39,169 nt of DNA from Burkholderiales bacterium. Its GTDB lineage: Bacteria; Pseudomonadota; Gammaproteobacteria; Burkholderiales; Burkholderiaceae_C. The stretch covers positions 99,305 to 138,473 of the forward strand of contig JAIXLP010000041.1 of the NCBI GenBank assembly GCA_026954015.1, in the 5' to 3' direction. Under the pieces are notes generated by a model. That model ran no database searches and had not been told where the DNA came from. It worked only from the letters and a program-made list of their open reading frames with translations. The position numbers and the translations under genes were made by a program. Positions 17,401 to 24,011 of this stretch are shown one piece after another. The first letter of the stretch is position 1; every line of letters begins with the position of its first letter.

Positions 17401-19967
17401 GCTTCCTGAAGGAGCCGCAGCCACACGTGTCCGAGCAGCTCGAAGCGCTGCTGCAGTCGGACGTCGCAAGTGGCGCGGCGCCGCTGCCAGGGGCGGATGA
17501 CGCGACCGGGGATGCACCCGACGCGTTCGAGCAGCAGCGGGCGATCGGCGATGCGATCGCCCCGACGGCGGCCGCCGGGGGTGCCAGCAGGGGCGAGGAC
17601 GATGCCATCGACGCCATCGACGCCATCGATCTGGATCTGTTTCCGATCTTCGAGGAAGAGGCGCAGGAGCTGCTGCCGGCGCTGGGTGCGGCGCTGCGCC
17701 AGTGGTCGAGTCACCCCGGCGATATGGGAGCGCGCGGCGAGTTGCTGCGCGCGCTGCACACGCTGAAGGGTAGCGCGCGGCTGGCAGGCGCGCTGCACCT
17801 GGGTGAGATGGCGCACCGCATGGAATCCGCTGTCGAGCAGATCGATACCGACACGGTCACCGCGGCGCACATCGAGCCTCTGCTCACGCGCTTGGATGCG
17901 TTACAGGCCAATTTCAGCGCGCTGCGTGCGGTAGACGCGCAGGCACAGACCGAACCCGAGACCGCCCTTGCCGTGCCGCCGGCGCAGCAGAACGCGGCAA
18001 CGCCAGCGGCAGGCGCCGATCGCGACGGTGCGCAGGCACTGGTGGCGCCGGCGGCCACGCAGGCGCAGACGCTGCAGGCGCGCGTGCAGATGGCGCGCAG
18101 CGTCGCACGACCGGCGGCGGGGCAGCAGGTGCGGGTGCGCTCGCAGTTGCTCGATCGCCTCGTCAACGGCGTGGGCGAGGTACTGATCGCGCGCACACGC
18201 CTGGCCTCGCGGGTCGACCAGATGCGCAGCTCGCTCGGCGACCTCAGCGGCAACCTCGACCGGCTGCGCACGCAGCTGCGTGATATCGAGGTGCAAGCCG
18301 AAACGCAGATGCAGTCGCGCCAGGCGCAGTCGCGCGACAACGCGGCCGGGTTCGACCCACTCGAGTTCGACCGCTTTACGCGCATGCAGGAACTCACGCG
18401 CATGATGGCCGAGTCGGTCAACGACGTCGCCACCGTCCAACGTGCGATGCAGCGTGCCATTGAAGGCGCGGAAGACGACCTGACCGCGCAGGGGCGGCAG
18501 GCGCGTGATTTGCAGCGCGAGCTGTTGCGTACGCGCATGGTCGAATTCGACTCGGTCGCTGAACGTCTGTACGCGGTGGTGCGCCAGGCGGCGCGCGAGA
18601 CCGGCAAGCAGGTGCGGCTCGACATCGTCGGCGGCACGATCGAGATGGACCGCGGTGTGCTCGAACGTATGGCGCCAGCGTTCGAGCACCTGCTGCGCAA
18701 CTGCGTGGGGCACGGCATCGAATCCGCGGCCGATCGCGCGGCGGCCGGCAAGCCGCCCGTGGGCACGATTGTGGTAACGGTCGGTTCCGAGGGCAATGAC
18801 GTTTCGGTGGAATTCCGCGACGACGGCGCAGGGCTGCGGATCGACCGCATCCGTGAGCGGGCGCTCGCGCAGGGACTGATCGCCGCGGACGCGGTGGTGG
18901 ACGCCGACCAGGCCGGCGAACTGATCTTCCTGCCGGGGTTCTCGACGGCGACGCAGGTGACGGGTCTGTCGGGTCGCGGCATCGGCATGGATGTCGTGCG
19001 CGCTGAGGTGCAGGCGCTGGGCGGGCGCATCGAGACCGCGAGCACCCCGGGCCAGGGCACAGCGTTTCGCATGGTGCTGCCGTTGACGACGGCCGTCACC
19101 CAGGTCGTCATGGTGCGCGTGGGCACGCTCGTGGTCGGCGTTCCGGCCAACCTGATCGAAGTGGTGCGGCGCGTGCCCATGCCGGAGCTGCAGGCCGCGT
19201 ACGCTCAAGGCAGCTACCAGGACTTGCCGCTGTACTGGGGCGGCGCGCTGCTGCAGGCGTCGACGCGCAGTGTCGACCTGGCAGGCAAGACCCATCCGGT
19301 GCTGATTGCGCGCAGTGCCTCGCAACGCGTGGCGCTGCACGTGGATGAAGTGCTGGGCAACCAGGAAGTCGTGGTCAAGAACCTCGGGCCGCAACTGTCG
19401 CGTCTGCCGGGGCTGGCCGGCATGTCGGTGCTCGCGTCGGGTGCGGTGGTGTTGATCTACAACCCGGTAGCGCTCGCGACGGTCTATGGCGAGTGGGCGC
19501 GCGGTGTGACGCAGCCACCGGGTGCAGGCGCGGTGGCGGAAGTGGGGCAGACCGTGGCGAACGCGTCGCTGCAGCCCACGGCGGTCGTGCCGCTGGTGCT
19601 GGTTGTCGATGATTCCATTACGGTGCGCCGCGTCACGCAGCGTCTGCTCCAGCGCGAGGGTTATCGCGTGGCGCTGGCGGCCGATGGTCTGCAGGCACTG
19701 CAGCGCCTGCGCGAGGAGCGACCCGTGGTGGTGCTCTCGGACATCGAGATGCCGCGCATGGACGGCTTCGATCTGGTGCGCGCGATGCGTGCCGACCCCC
19801 AGACGGCCGACCTGCCCGTGGTGATGATCACCTCGCGCATGGCGCAGAAGCACCGCGACCATGCAATGGAGCTGGGGGTGAGCCATTACCTGGGCAAACC
19901 CTATTCGGACGACGAGCTGCTCGGGCTCGTGCGGCACTACGCCGTGGCGGCGGAAGCCGTGGTGTGA
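14466..19967 (+). CDS. chpA: Pil-Chp hybrid histidine kinase ChpA (PilL), CheA type with several HPt domains and receiver
   Basis: Central kinase of the pilus chemosensory system, 1833 aa from ATG 14466 with AGGAG at 14453-14457. Visible order: an N-terminal HPt-like domain (MLHQCGGALTMVG, H68), a second degenerate helical module near residues 480-570 without an obvious His, then HPt domains FHTLKGSSRM (H700), AHSLAGSSATVGF (H920) and LHTLKGSARL (H1098). The CheA dimerisation helix begins VRVRSQLLDRLVNGVGEVL. The ATPase domain shows LLRNCVGHGIE (N1412), FRDDGAGL and GRGIGMDVVR, followed by a CheW-like domain. A C-terminal receiver (LVVDDSITVRRVTQRLL) carries D1759 in LSDIEMPRMDG. Pro/Ala/Glu-rich linkers join the modules. 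The sequence after it contains no pilK or chpB. It phosphorylates PilG and PilH. Confidence 0.95.
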   Translation: MPVSDATHAPQIEQDLGPLAWVLTELRKTLDGAVKLLQHYARDVVGAAASDLAAPDTATLRSARQMLHQCGGALTMVGMEPTAVVLQAMEAAVQGFVQQPERCGDQAVAVLERASFAVVEYLESVLSGASASPVALFPQYRQVQALSGVARVHPVDLWPQERRLRAPVWPADTVQPVAYDVHARARLDSAVLGVVKNGDPLAAADLQQLCLGLAAAQQAPQLQTFWRVSAGFFEALARRWLTPDGYVKRTTSRLLMQYTALARGETQASGSLLRELLFFCAQAKVPGGAAPSEALAPVRATWEMPDRPPVDYEAPRFGLFDPALLAQARKRIAAATETWSALAGGDRHKIKPAADQFSLVCDSLGKLNLDSEPLAEALMRAAAVPLRTAEPPAPALAMEVATAVLYLQASFEEIDAAREHMAERALRLARRLDRVTLGGESAPLEPWMEELYRRVSDHQTMGSVVDELRVTLGEAEKSLDQYFRDPSDTTPLSSVPGGMQQMRGVLSVLGLEEASRAVLRMREVVEHLLAGEVEPADQPAAFGRLGNSLGALGFLVDMLGYQRTMAAKLFVYDEERGELVARMGRTRVRAGDSEDEAARVVALRAGSEAPAQVVAAPEPQPVAEPAVAEAPPPSVSPEAVEVPADVAPPPAAAPAPDPELLEIFLDEAREVVEQGLAAVAALANDPGELQEQTALRRAFHTLKGSSRMVGLGAFGDAAWAMEEVLNAWLVQQKPATQPLIALSRDALNAFGRWVRDLAAGSADHWSAQGFRASADAMCESGVWLALAAPGEPPVAAEPPTPSEEALPEVPEEVATVDAVQDEDGPQTLLEAPLEADFADTMAEAQLVPQAPVPSEPLEAAAPGAAEDEVKVIGTLRVPIALYNVYLNEADEWSRRLVTSLQEWGLELAQGVPEEAVAMAHSLAGSSATVGFTALSQLARTLEHALQHLELAAHPLAGQAQVVDAAAEEIRRLLHQFAAGFLKEPQPHVSEQLEALLQSDVASGAAPLPGADDATGDAPDAFEQQRAIGDAIAPTAAAGGASRGEDDAIDAIDAIDLDLFPIFEEEAQELLPALGAALRQWSSHPGDMGARGELLRALHTLKGSARLAGALHLGEMAHRMESAVEQIDTDTVTAAHIEPLLTRLDALQANFSALRAVDAQAQTEPETALAVPPAQQNAATPAAGADRDGAQALVAPAATQAQTLQARVQMARSVARPAAGQQVRVRSQLLDRLVNGVGEVLIARTRLASRVDQMRSSLGDLSGNLDRLRTQLRDIEVQAETQMQSRQAQSRDNAAGFDPLEFDRFTRMQELTRMMAESVNDVATVQRAMQRAIEGAEDDLTAQGRQARDLQRELLRTRMVEFDSVAERLYAVVRQAARETGKQVRLDIVGGTIEMDRGVLERMAPAFEHLLRNCVGHGIESAADRAAAGKPPVGTIVVTVGSEGNDVSVEFRDDGAGLRIDRIRERALAQGLIAADAVVDADQAGELIFLPGFSTATQVTGLSGRGIGMDVVRAEVQALGGRIETASTPGQGTAFRMVLPLTTAVTQVVMVRVGTLVVGVPANLIEVVRRVPMPELQAAYAQGSYQDLPLYWGGALLQASTRSVDLAGKTHPVLIARSASQRVALHVDEVLGNQEVVVKNLGPQLSRLPGLAGMSVLASGAVVLIYNPVALATVYGEWARGVTQPPGAGAVAEVGQTVANASLQPTAVVPLVLVVDDSITVRRVTQRLLQREGYRVALAADGLQALQRLREERPVVVLSDIEMPRMDGFDLVRAMRADPQTADLPVVMITSRMAQKHRDHAMELGVSHYLGKPYSDDELLGLVRHYAVAAEAVV
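17601..17627 (+). repeat. In-gene 9-bp tandem repeat encoding DAI-DAI-DAI in chpA
   Basis: Three adjacent units (GATGCCATC, GACGCCATC, GACGCCATC) encode Asp-Ala-Ile three times, just before LDLFPIFEEEAQELL, the start of the H1098 HPt domain. Copy-number change would keep frame, so the linker length may vary between strains. Confidence 0.8.
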
Positions 19968-19981
19968 ACTCCAAGGCCGGC

Positions 19982-20004
19982 CAGGGGGCGAAATCGCCCC
20001 CCTG
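19982..20004 (+). terminator. Hairpin after chpA, candidate transcription terminator
   Basis: CAGGGGGCGA pairs with TCGCCCCCCTG with one extra C and a 2-4 nt loop; its left arm begins 15 bp past the chpA stop. The stem is very strong but is not followed by a T-run, so it would be Rho-assisted or only a 3' stabiliser. It is the best candidate for the end of the pil operon. Confidence 0.45.
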
Positions 20005-20243
20005 ATCGACATGGGTGGCATGTTGTTCGATGGCGGCGCACGGTGCTGCTTCTCGCTCCTGCCCTGCGGGTGACACGCCGCTGCAGCCCATTGACACTAC
20101 AAATCTTGTAGCTCAATCACGCGTACTCGGCATGCACCACGGCGCCGCCGGGCGCGTTTCGGTGGCACAAATGGCCGAAGCGCCGGAGCGGGCCGGCGGC
20201 CATCATGCGGCTGGCCACGCCTGATGAGCGTGGCGCTCGGTGA
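20005..20243. other. Gap between chpA and tctC with a promoter-like element but no recognisable gene
   Basis: No supported gene is visible. A perfect TTGACA lies at 20091-20096 and is followed at once by a 6-bp inverted repeat, CTACAA-ATC-TTGTAG (20097-20111). The -10 position reads only CTCAAT or CAATCA. A 30-codon frame from ATG 20132 to 20224 has no family resemblance. A 7-bp hairpin, GCCACGC (20214-20220) with GCGTGGC (20228-20234), lies just downstream of the tctC stop and may end that gene. Confidence 0.4.
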
Positions 20244-21218
20244 TCAATCGAGCTGGATGCCGGCGGCCTTGATCACTTCGCTCCACTTGGCGCGCTCGGC
20301 TGCGGCGTACTTGTCCATTTGCGCGGGGCTGCTCGGCGTGGATTCGAGGCCGAGCGCCTGCAGCCGCGCCTTGACCGCTGTGGTGTCCATTGCGGCGAGC
20401 AGGGCGTGGTTGAGCTTGCTCACCACATCCGCCGGGGTGCCCGCGGGTGCGACGATGCCCTGCCATGCGAAGGCCTCGAAACCCTTCATGCCCTGTTCCT
20501 GCAGCGTCGGGATTTCCTCGAAATTTTTCACCCGCTTGGGGCTCGCGATGCCGATGGCGCGCAGCTTGCCCGCGCTGATGAATTGCGAGCCAGCGGCGGT
20601 GTCCACGAACATGAAGGGCACCTGTCCGGCCATGACATCCTGCACGGCCGGTGCGGCGCCGCGGTAGGGCACGTGGGTGAACTTGATGCCGGCGTCGCGG
20701 CTGAAGAGTTCCGTGGCCAGGTGGTGCGGGCTGCCGGCGCCTGGTGAGGCGTAGTTGGGCCCGTTCAGCGTCTTGGCCCAGGCCAGGAATTCCTTGAGGT
20801 TCCTGGCAGGTATCTTGGGGTTGACCACCAGGATCAGCGGGAAGCGCACCGTCAGGCCGATCGAGGTGAAATCCTTCTCCGCGCTATAGCTAAGTTTTCT
20901 GTAGAGGTAGGGGTTGGCAGCGAGCGTGGCGGTGTCGGCCGAGAGGATGGTGTAGCCATCGGGCTTGGCGTTGGCCACGTAGGCGGCACCGATGTTGGTG
21001 GCTGCGCCCGGCTTGTTCATGACGACCATGGTCTGCCCCAGCGTCTTGCCCATGGCCTCGGCCAGCGTGCGAGCCACCACGTCGGTGCCACCGCCCGCGG
21101 GGTAGGGGACGATCCATTCGATGCTCTTGCTGGGGTAGGTTTGGGCCATGACGCCGGTGGAGAGCAGGGCCGCGGTCGAAATGAAGGCGCGGCGGGACAG
21201 GGAAGAAGAGTGCTGCAT
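20244..21218 (-). CDS. TctC/Bug family tripartite tricarboxylate transporter substrate-binding protein
   Basis: Periplasmic solute receptor of the Bug family, which is greatly expanded in Burkholderiales; 324 aa from ATG 21218 (MQHSSSLSRRAFISTAALLS). The N-terminus SRRAFISTAALLSTGVMAQ looks like a Tat-type or long Sec signal with cleavage near MAQ-TYP. Mature marks: YPSKSIEWIVPYPAGGGTDVVARTLAEAM, VVMNKPGAATNIGA, PDGYTIL, HVPYRGAAPAVQDVMAGQVPFMF, and GIVAPAGTPADVVSKLN. No tctA or tctB permease genes are nearby, so it is an orphan receptor. Its ligand, usually a carboxylate or small aromatic acid, cannot be told from sequence. The frame is open upstream to 21317, but the signal peptide fixes the start. 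Confidence 0.92.
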   Translation of the reverse strand: MQHSSSLSRRAFISTAALLSTGVMAQTYPSKSIEWIVPYPAGGGTDVVARTLAEAMGKTLGQTMVVMNKPGAATNIGAAYVANAKPDGYTILSADTATLAANPYLYRKLSYSAEKDFTSIGLTVRFPLILVVNPKIPARNLKEFLAWAKTLNGPNYASPGAGSPHHLATELFSRDAGIKFTHVPYRGAAPAVQDVMAGQVPFMFVDTAAGSQFISAGKLRAIGIASPKRVKNFEEIPTLQEQGMKGFEAFAWQGIVAPAGTPADVVSKLNHALLAAMDTTAVKARLQALGLESTPSSPAQMDKYAAAERAKWSEVIKAAGIQLD

Positions 21219-21412
21219 GTGGTGTCCGTAGGGTGTGGGGTTGTGCTTGTCGGCGGCTGCTGCTGCCGACGCCGTTTTTGCATCCGCGCGGCAGTATGCG
21301 GTCAGTTGTTGGCGCATGCAATAAAAACCCCTTCCCGGTCCGACCCCATCGCGGCTCAGGCCGCGGCCGGCTGCACGGCCCCTCGGAGGGGGTGAACGTA
21401 AAATCTCCGTTC
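21219..21412. promoter_or_regulatory. Divergent intergenic region between tctC and yqgE
   Basis: 194 bp separate the divergent starts. On the plus strand TAAAAT (21399-21404) ends 8 nt before the yqgE ATG and is the best -10 candidate, with no good -35. A strong GGAGG at 21385-21389 sits only 2 nt before an in-frame GTG (21392), too close for normal use. Nothing convincing was found for tctC. Confidence 0.35.
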
Positions 21413-22048
21413 ATGGCCGCCAGTACCGAGAGCACCAACCTGACGAACCACTTCCTGATCGCCATGCCGGGCCTGCAGGATGCGACGTTCGCGCACAGCG
21501 TGGTCTATCTGTGCGAGCACAGCGAACGCGGGGCGCTCGGGCTGATGATCAACAAGCAGACCGATATCGACATGCAGGATCTGTTCGAGCGCGTGGAGCT
21601 CTCGCTCGGGCGCAAGGACCTGACGCGCCAGCCGGTGCTGCGGGGCGGGCCGGTGCAGACCGAGCGGGGTTTCGTGCTGCATGACGTGATGCGCCCGCAG
21701 GTGCTTGAATCGGCGCACCCCGTGGATACCGACGTCGAGCTCGACGATCCTCCCACGCCGTATGCGTCGACGCTGTCGATTCCCGGTGGGCTGGAGATGA
21801 CCAGCTCGCGCGACGTGCTCGAAGCGCTGGCGCACGGCTCGGGCCCGCGCCGCGTGATGGTGATGCTGGGCTACGCGGCCTGGGTGGGCGGGCAGCTCGA
21901 ATCGGAGCTTGCGGACAACGCCTGGCTGACCGTGGGCGCCGATCCCGACGTGATCTTCGACACGCCGATCGCCGAGCGTTATGACCGCGCACTGGCGCTG
22001 CTGGGCGTGAACGCCTGGACGCTCTCGCCCGACGCGGGGCGGGCATGA
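21413..22048 (+). CDS. yqgE: YqgE/AlgH family protein
   Basis: Conserved protein of unknown biochemical function, 211 aa from ATG 21413 (MAASTESTNLTNHFLIAMPGLQDATF). Marks: HSVVYLCEHSERGALGLMINKQTDIDMQDLF, PVLRGGPVQTERGFVLHD, LSIPGGLEMTSSRDVLEALA, VMLGYAAWVGGQLESELADNAWLTVGADPDVIFDTP. These cover the whole DUF179 fold. It was historically called AlgH, but a role in alginate regulation is not general. The start lies 8 nt after a TAAAAT hexamer. GTG 21392 would add seven residues (MNVKSPF). The stop overlaps the ruvX start by 4 bp, and yqgE heads the operon yqgE-ruvX-pyrR-pyrB-pyrX. Confidence 0.92.
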   Translation: MAASTESTNLTNHFLIAMPGLQDATFAHSVVYLCEHSERGALGLMINKQTDIDMQDLFERVELSLGRKDLTRQPVLRGGPVQTERGFVLHDVMRPQVLESAHPVDTDVELDDPPTPYASTLSIPGGLEMTSSRDVLEALAHGSGPRRVMVMLGYAAWVGGQLESELADNAWLTVGADPDVIFDTPIAERYDRALALLGVNAWTLSPDAGRA

Positions 22049-22464
22049 CGGCCGCCGCCGCGGCGTCCGTGGTTTCCGAGCGGCTGCAGTCGTTCCTCGC
22101 GTTCGACTACGGGCTCAAGCGCACGGGGGTAGCCGTGGGCACCCGCCTGCTGGGCACCGCCTCGCCGCTGCAGAGCATCCACGCCGAAGGCCGCGCGCGT
22201 TTCGCCCACGTCGCCGAGCGCATCCGCGCGTGGGAGCCCGACGCACTCGTGGTGGGTGTGCCGCTGCACCCCGATGGCGCGGAGCACGAGAACACGCTGC
22301 GCGCTCGGCGCTTCGCGCGCCAACTGCAGGGGCGCTACGGCCTGCCGGTGTTCGAGGTCGATGAACGCTACAGCACCACCGAGGCGCTCGCCGCGGGCGC
22401 GCGCGACGCCGATGCGGCCAGCGCCTGCATCATCCTGGAGCAATTCCTGAGGAGTCTTTCATGA
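22045..22464 (+). CDS. ruvX: Putative pre-16S rRNA nuclease RuvX/YqgF
   Basis: RNase H-fold Holliday-junction-resolvase-like protein of 139 aa, implicated in 16S rRNA 5' end maturation in E. coli. The catalytic Asp is D21 in FLAFDYGLKRTGVAVG. VVGVPLHPDGAEHENTLRARRFARQL and VFEVDERYSTTEA complete the family pattern, with the acidic DER motif. Both ends overlap neighbours by 4 bp (ATGA with yqgE at 22045-22048, ATGA with pyrR at 22461-22464), so expression is coupled. The first ten residues (MTAAAAASVV) are low complexity. Confidence 0.94.
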   Translation: MTAAAAASVVSERLQSFLAFDYGLKRTGVAVGTRLLGTASPLQSIHAEGRARFAHVAERIRAWEPDALVVGVPLHPDGAEHENTLRARRFARQLQGRYGLPVFEVDERYSTTEALAAGARDADAASACIILEQFLRSLS

Positions 22465-22979
22465 ACCAGGCCGCAGGGGCCGCGGGCCCGCTGGCGCTCG
22501 ATGCCGAGGCGCTGTATGCCCAGTTGCGCCGCGGCGTGCGCGATCTGCTGCGCGAGCACACGCAGCTTGCGGGCATCGCCTCGGGCGGCGTATGGCTGGC
22601 CGAGCGGCTGCAGCGTGATCTGCAGCGGCCGGGGAGCGCGGGTGTGCTTTCGTCGGCGATGCACCGCGACGATTTCGCGCAGCGCGGCATGACGGCGAGC
22701 AGGCAGACGCAGCTGCCGTTCGACGTGAACGGCGCGGACATCCTGCTGCTCGACGACGTGCTCTACACCGGGCGCACGCTGCGTGCGGTGCTCAACGAGC
22801 TGTTCGATTACGGGCGTCCAGCGTGCGTGCGTCTGGCGGTGCTGGTGGACCGCGGCGGGCGCGAACTGCCCGTGGCCGCAGAGTTCGCTGCCGCGCGCGT
22901 GCTGCTGGCGCCAACGCAGCACCTGGCGCTGGCGCGTACCGACGCGGGTGCGTTTCGTTTTGACGTGCGGGAGGTCTGA
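22461..22979 (+). CDS. pyrR: PyrR bifunctional pyrimidine regulator / uracil phosphoribosyltransferase
   Basis: 172-aa type I phosphoribosyltransferase. The PRPP-binding motif [13 protein letters not shown] is at residues 94-106. [22 protein letters not shown] and [11 protein letters not shown] (the PyrR loop after the SSAM strand) place it in the PyrR group. In Gram-positive bacteria PyrR binds pyr mRNA to cause attenuation. I see no attenuator hairpin and terminator pair between pyrR and pyrB (2 bp gap) or upstream, so any regulatory target here is unknown. It overlaps ruvX by 4 bp and precedes pyrB. UPRTase activity or a role with ATCase is inference. Confidence 0.93.
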   Translation: MNQAAGAAGPLALDAEALYAQLRRGVRDLLREHTQLAGIASGGVWLAERLQRDLQRPGSAGVLSSAMHRDDFAQRGMTASRQTQLPFDVNGADILLLDDVLYTGRTLRAVLNELFDYGRPACVRLAVLVDRGGRELPVAAEFAAARVLLAPTQHLALARTDAGAFRFDVREV

Positions 22980-22981
22980 CG

Positions 22982-23944
22982 ATGCCCGGCCTGCGCAATC
23001 CCCAGCTCAACAAGAACGGCGAGCTGATCCACCTGCTCTCGATCGAGCGCCTGCCGCGCGAGATCGTCACGCACATCCTCGACACCGCGACCAACTTCCT
23101 GAGCGTGAACGACCGCGAGGTGAAGAAGGTGCCGCTGCTGCGCGGCAAGAGCGTGTTCAACCTGTTCTTCGAGAACAGCACGCGCACGCGCACGACGTTC
23201 GACATCGCGGCCAAGCGCCTGTCGGCCGACGTGTTCAACCTGGACATCGCGCGCTCGTCCACCTCCAAGGGCGAGACGCTGCTGGACACCGTGGACAATC
23301 TCTCGGCGATGGCGGCCGACATCTTCGTCGTGCGCCACAGCCAATCCGGCGCGCCCTACCTGATCGCGCAGCACGTGGCGCCGCATGTGCACGTGGTGAA
23401 CGCGGGTGACGGGCGCCACTCGCACCCCACGCAGGGCCTGCTCGACGCCTACACCATCCGCCACTACAAGCAGGATTTTTCGCGGCTCACGGTGGCCATC
23501 GTCGGCGACGTGCTGCATTCGCGCGTGGCCCGCTCGGACATCCACGCGCTCAAGGTGCTGGGTTGCCCCGACGTGCGCGTCGTCGGGCCGCGCACGCTCG
23601 TGCCCGCCGATTTCGCGCAGATGGGTGCGCGGGTGTTTCACCGGCTGGAAGACGGCATCCGGGATGCGGACGTGATCATCATGCTGCGGCTGCAGAACGA
23701 GCGCATGAGCGGCGCGCTGCTGCCGTCGAGCCAGGAGTATTTCAAGACCTTCGGCCTCACGCCCGAGAAGCTGCGCTGGGCCAGGCCCGACGCCATCGTG
23801 ATGCACCCCGGGCCGATCAACCGCGGCGTGGAGATCGACTCGGCGGTGGCCGACGGGCCGCAGGCGGTGATCCTCTCGCAGGTCGGCTTCGGCATCGCGG
23901 TGCGCATGGCGGTGATGGCCATCGTGGCCGGGAACGAGGCGTGA
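22982..23944 (+). CDS. pyrB: Aspartate carbamoyltransferase catalytic chain PyrB
   Basis: Joins carbamoyl phosphate and aspartate, the committed step of pyrimidine synthesis; 320 aa. The carbamoyl-phosphate loop STRTRTTF is at residues 66-73. [12 protein letters not shown] is the second phosphate loop, [21 protein letters not shown] the conserved HPTQ region, and [12 protein letters not shown] and [15 protein letters not shown] the C-terminal domain. The N-terminal extension before the fold ([21 protein letters not shown]) is typical of the class whose ATCase forms a dodecamer with a pseudo-dihydroorotase. That partner is the next gene. It lies 2 bp after pyrR. No pyrI regulatory chain is present. 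Confidence 0.97.
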   Translation: MPGLRNPQLNKNGELIHLLSIERLPREIVTHILDTATNFLSVNDREVKKVPLLRGKSVFNLFFENSTRTRTTFDIAAKRLSADVFNLDIARSSTSKGETLLDTVDNLSAMAADIFVVRHSQSGAPYLIAQHVAPHVHVVNAGDGRHSHPTQGLLDAYTIRHYKQDFSRLTVAIVGDVLHSRVARSDIHALKVLGCPDVRVVGPRTLVPADFAQMGARVFHRLEDGIRDADVIIMLRLQNERMSGALLPSSQEYFKTFGLTPEKLRWARPDAIVMHPGPINRGVEIDSAVADGPQAVILSQVGFGIAVRMAVMAIVAGNEA

Positions 23945-23954
23945 AAACTCTCAC

Positions 23955-24010
23955 ATTAATAGCTGCTTGCGCTTGCTGCACAAGCGCTGGAGCCGTATTT
24001 GGCTTGAAAC
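23955..24010. repeat. Family hairpin repeat, copy C (between pyrB and pyrX)
   Basis: ATAGCTGCTTGCGCTTG, loop CTGCA, CAAGCGC, then TGGAGCCGTATTTGGCTTGAAAC. The loop carries a C where copies A and B have G. The copy ends 1 nt before the pyrX ATG, so it forms the whole leader of that gene and replaces any Shine-Dalgarno sequence. The minus strand reads FKPNTAPALVQQAQAAIN, open like copy A. Confidence 0.85.
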
Positions 24011-24011
24011 C

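Noticed and set aside
17901-20021. 706-codon minus-strand frame opposite chpA
   Set aside because: It is His/Arg-rich antisense translation of ChpA, with no start signal or family motif.
20015-20224. 69-codon plus-strand frame after chpA
   Set aside because: It has no ribosome binding site and no family resemblance; part of it crosses the candidate terminator and promoter-like elements.
21392-21412. GTG start for yqgE with the GGAGG just upstream
   Set aside because: The Shine-Dalgarno to start spacing is only 2 nt, and the family alignment begins after the downstream ATG. Kept as an alternative only.
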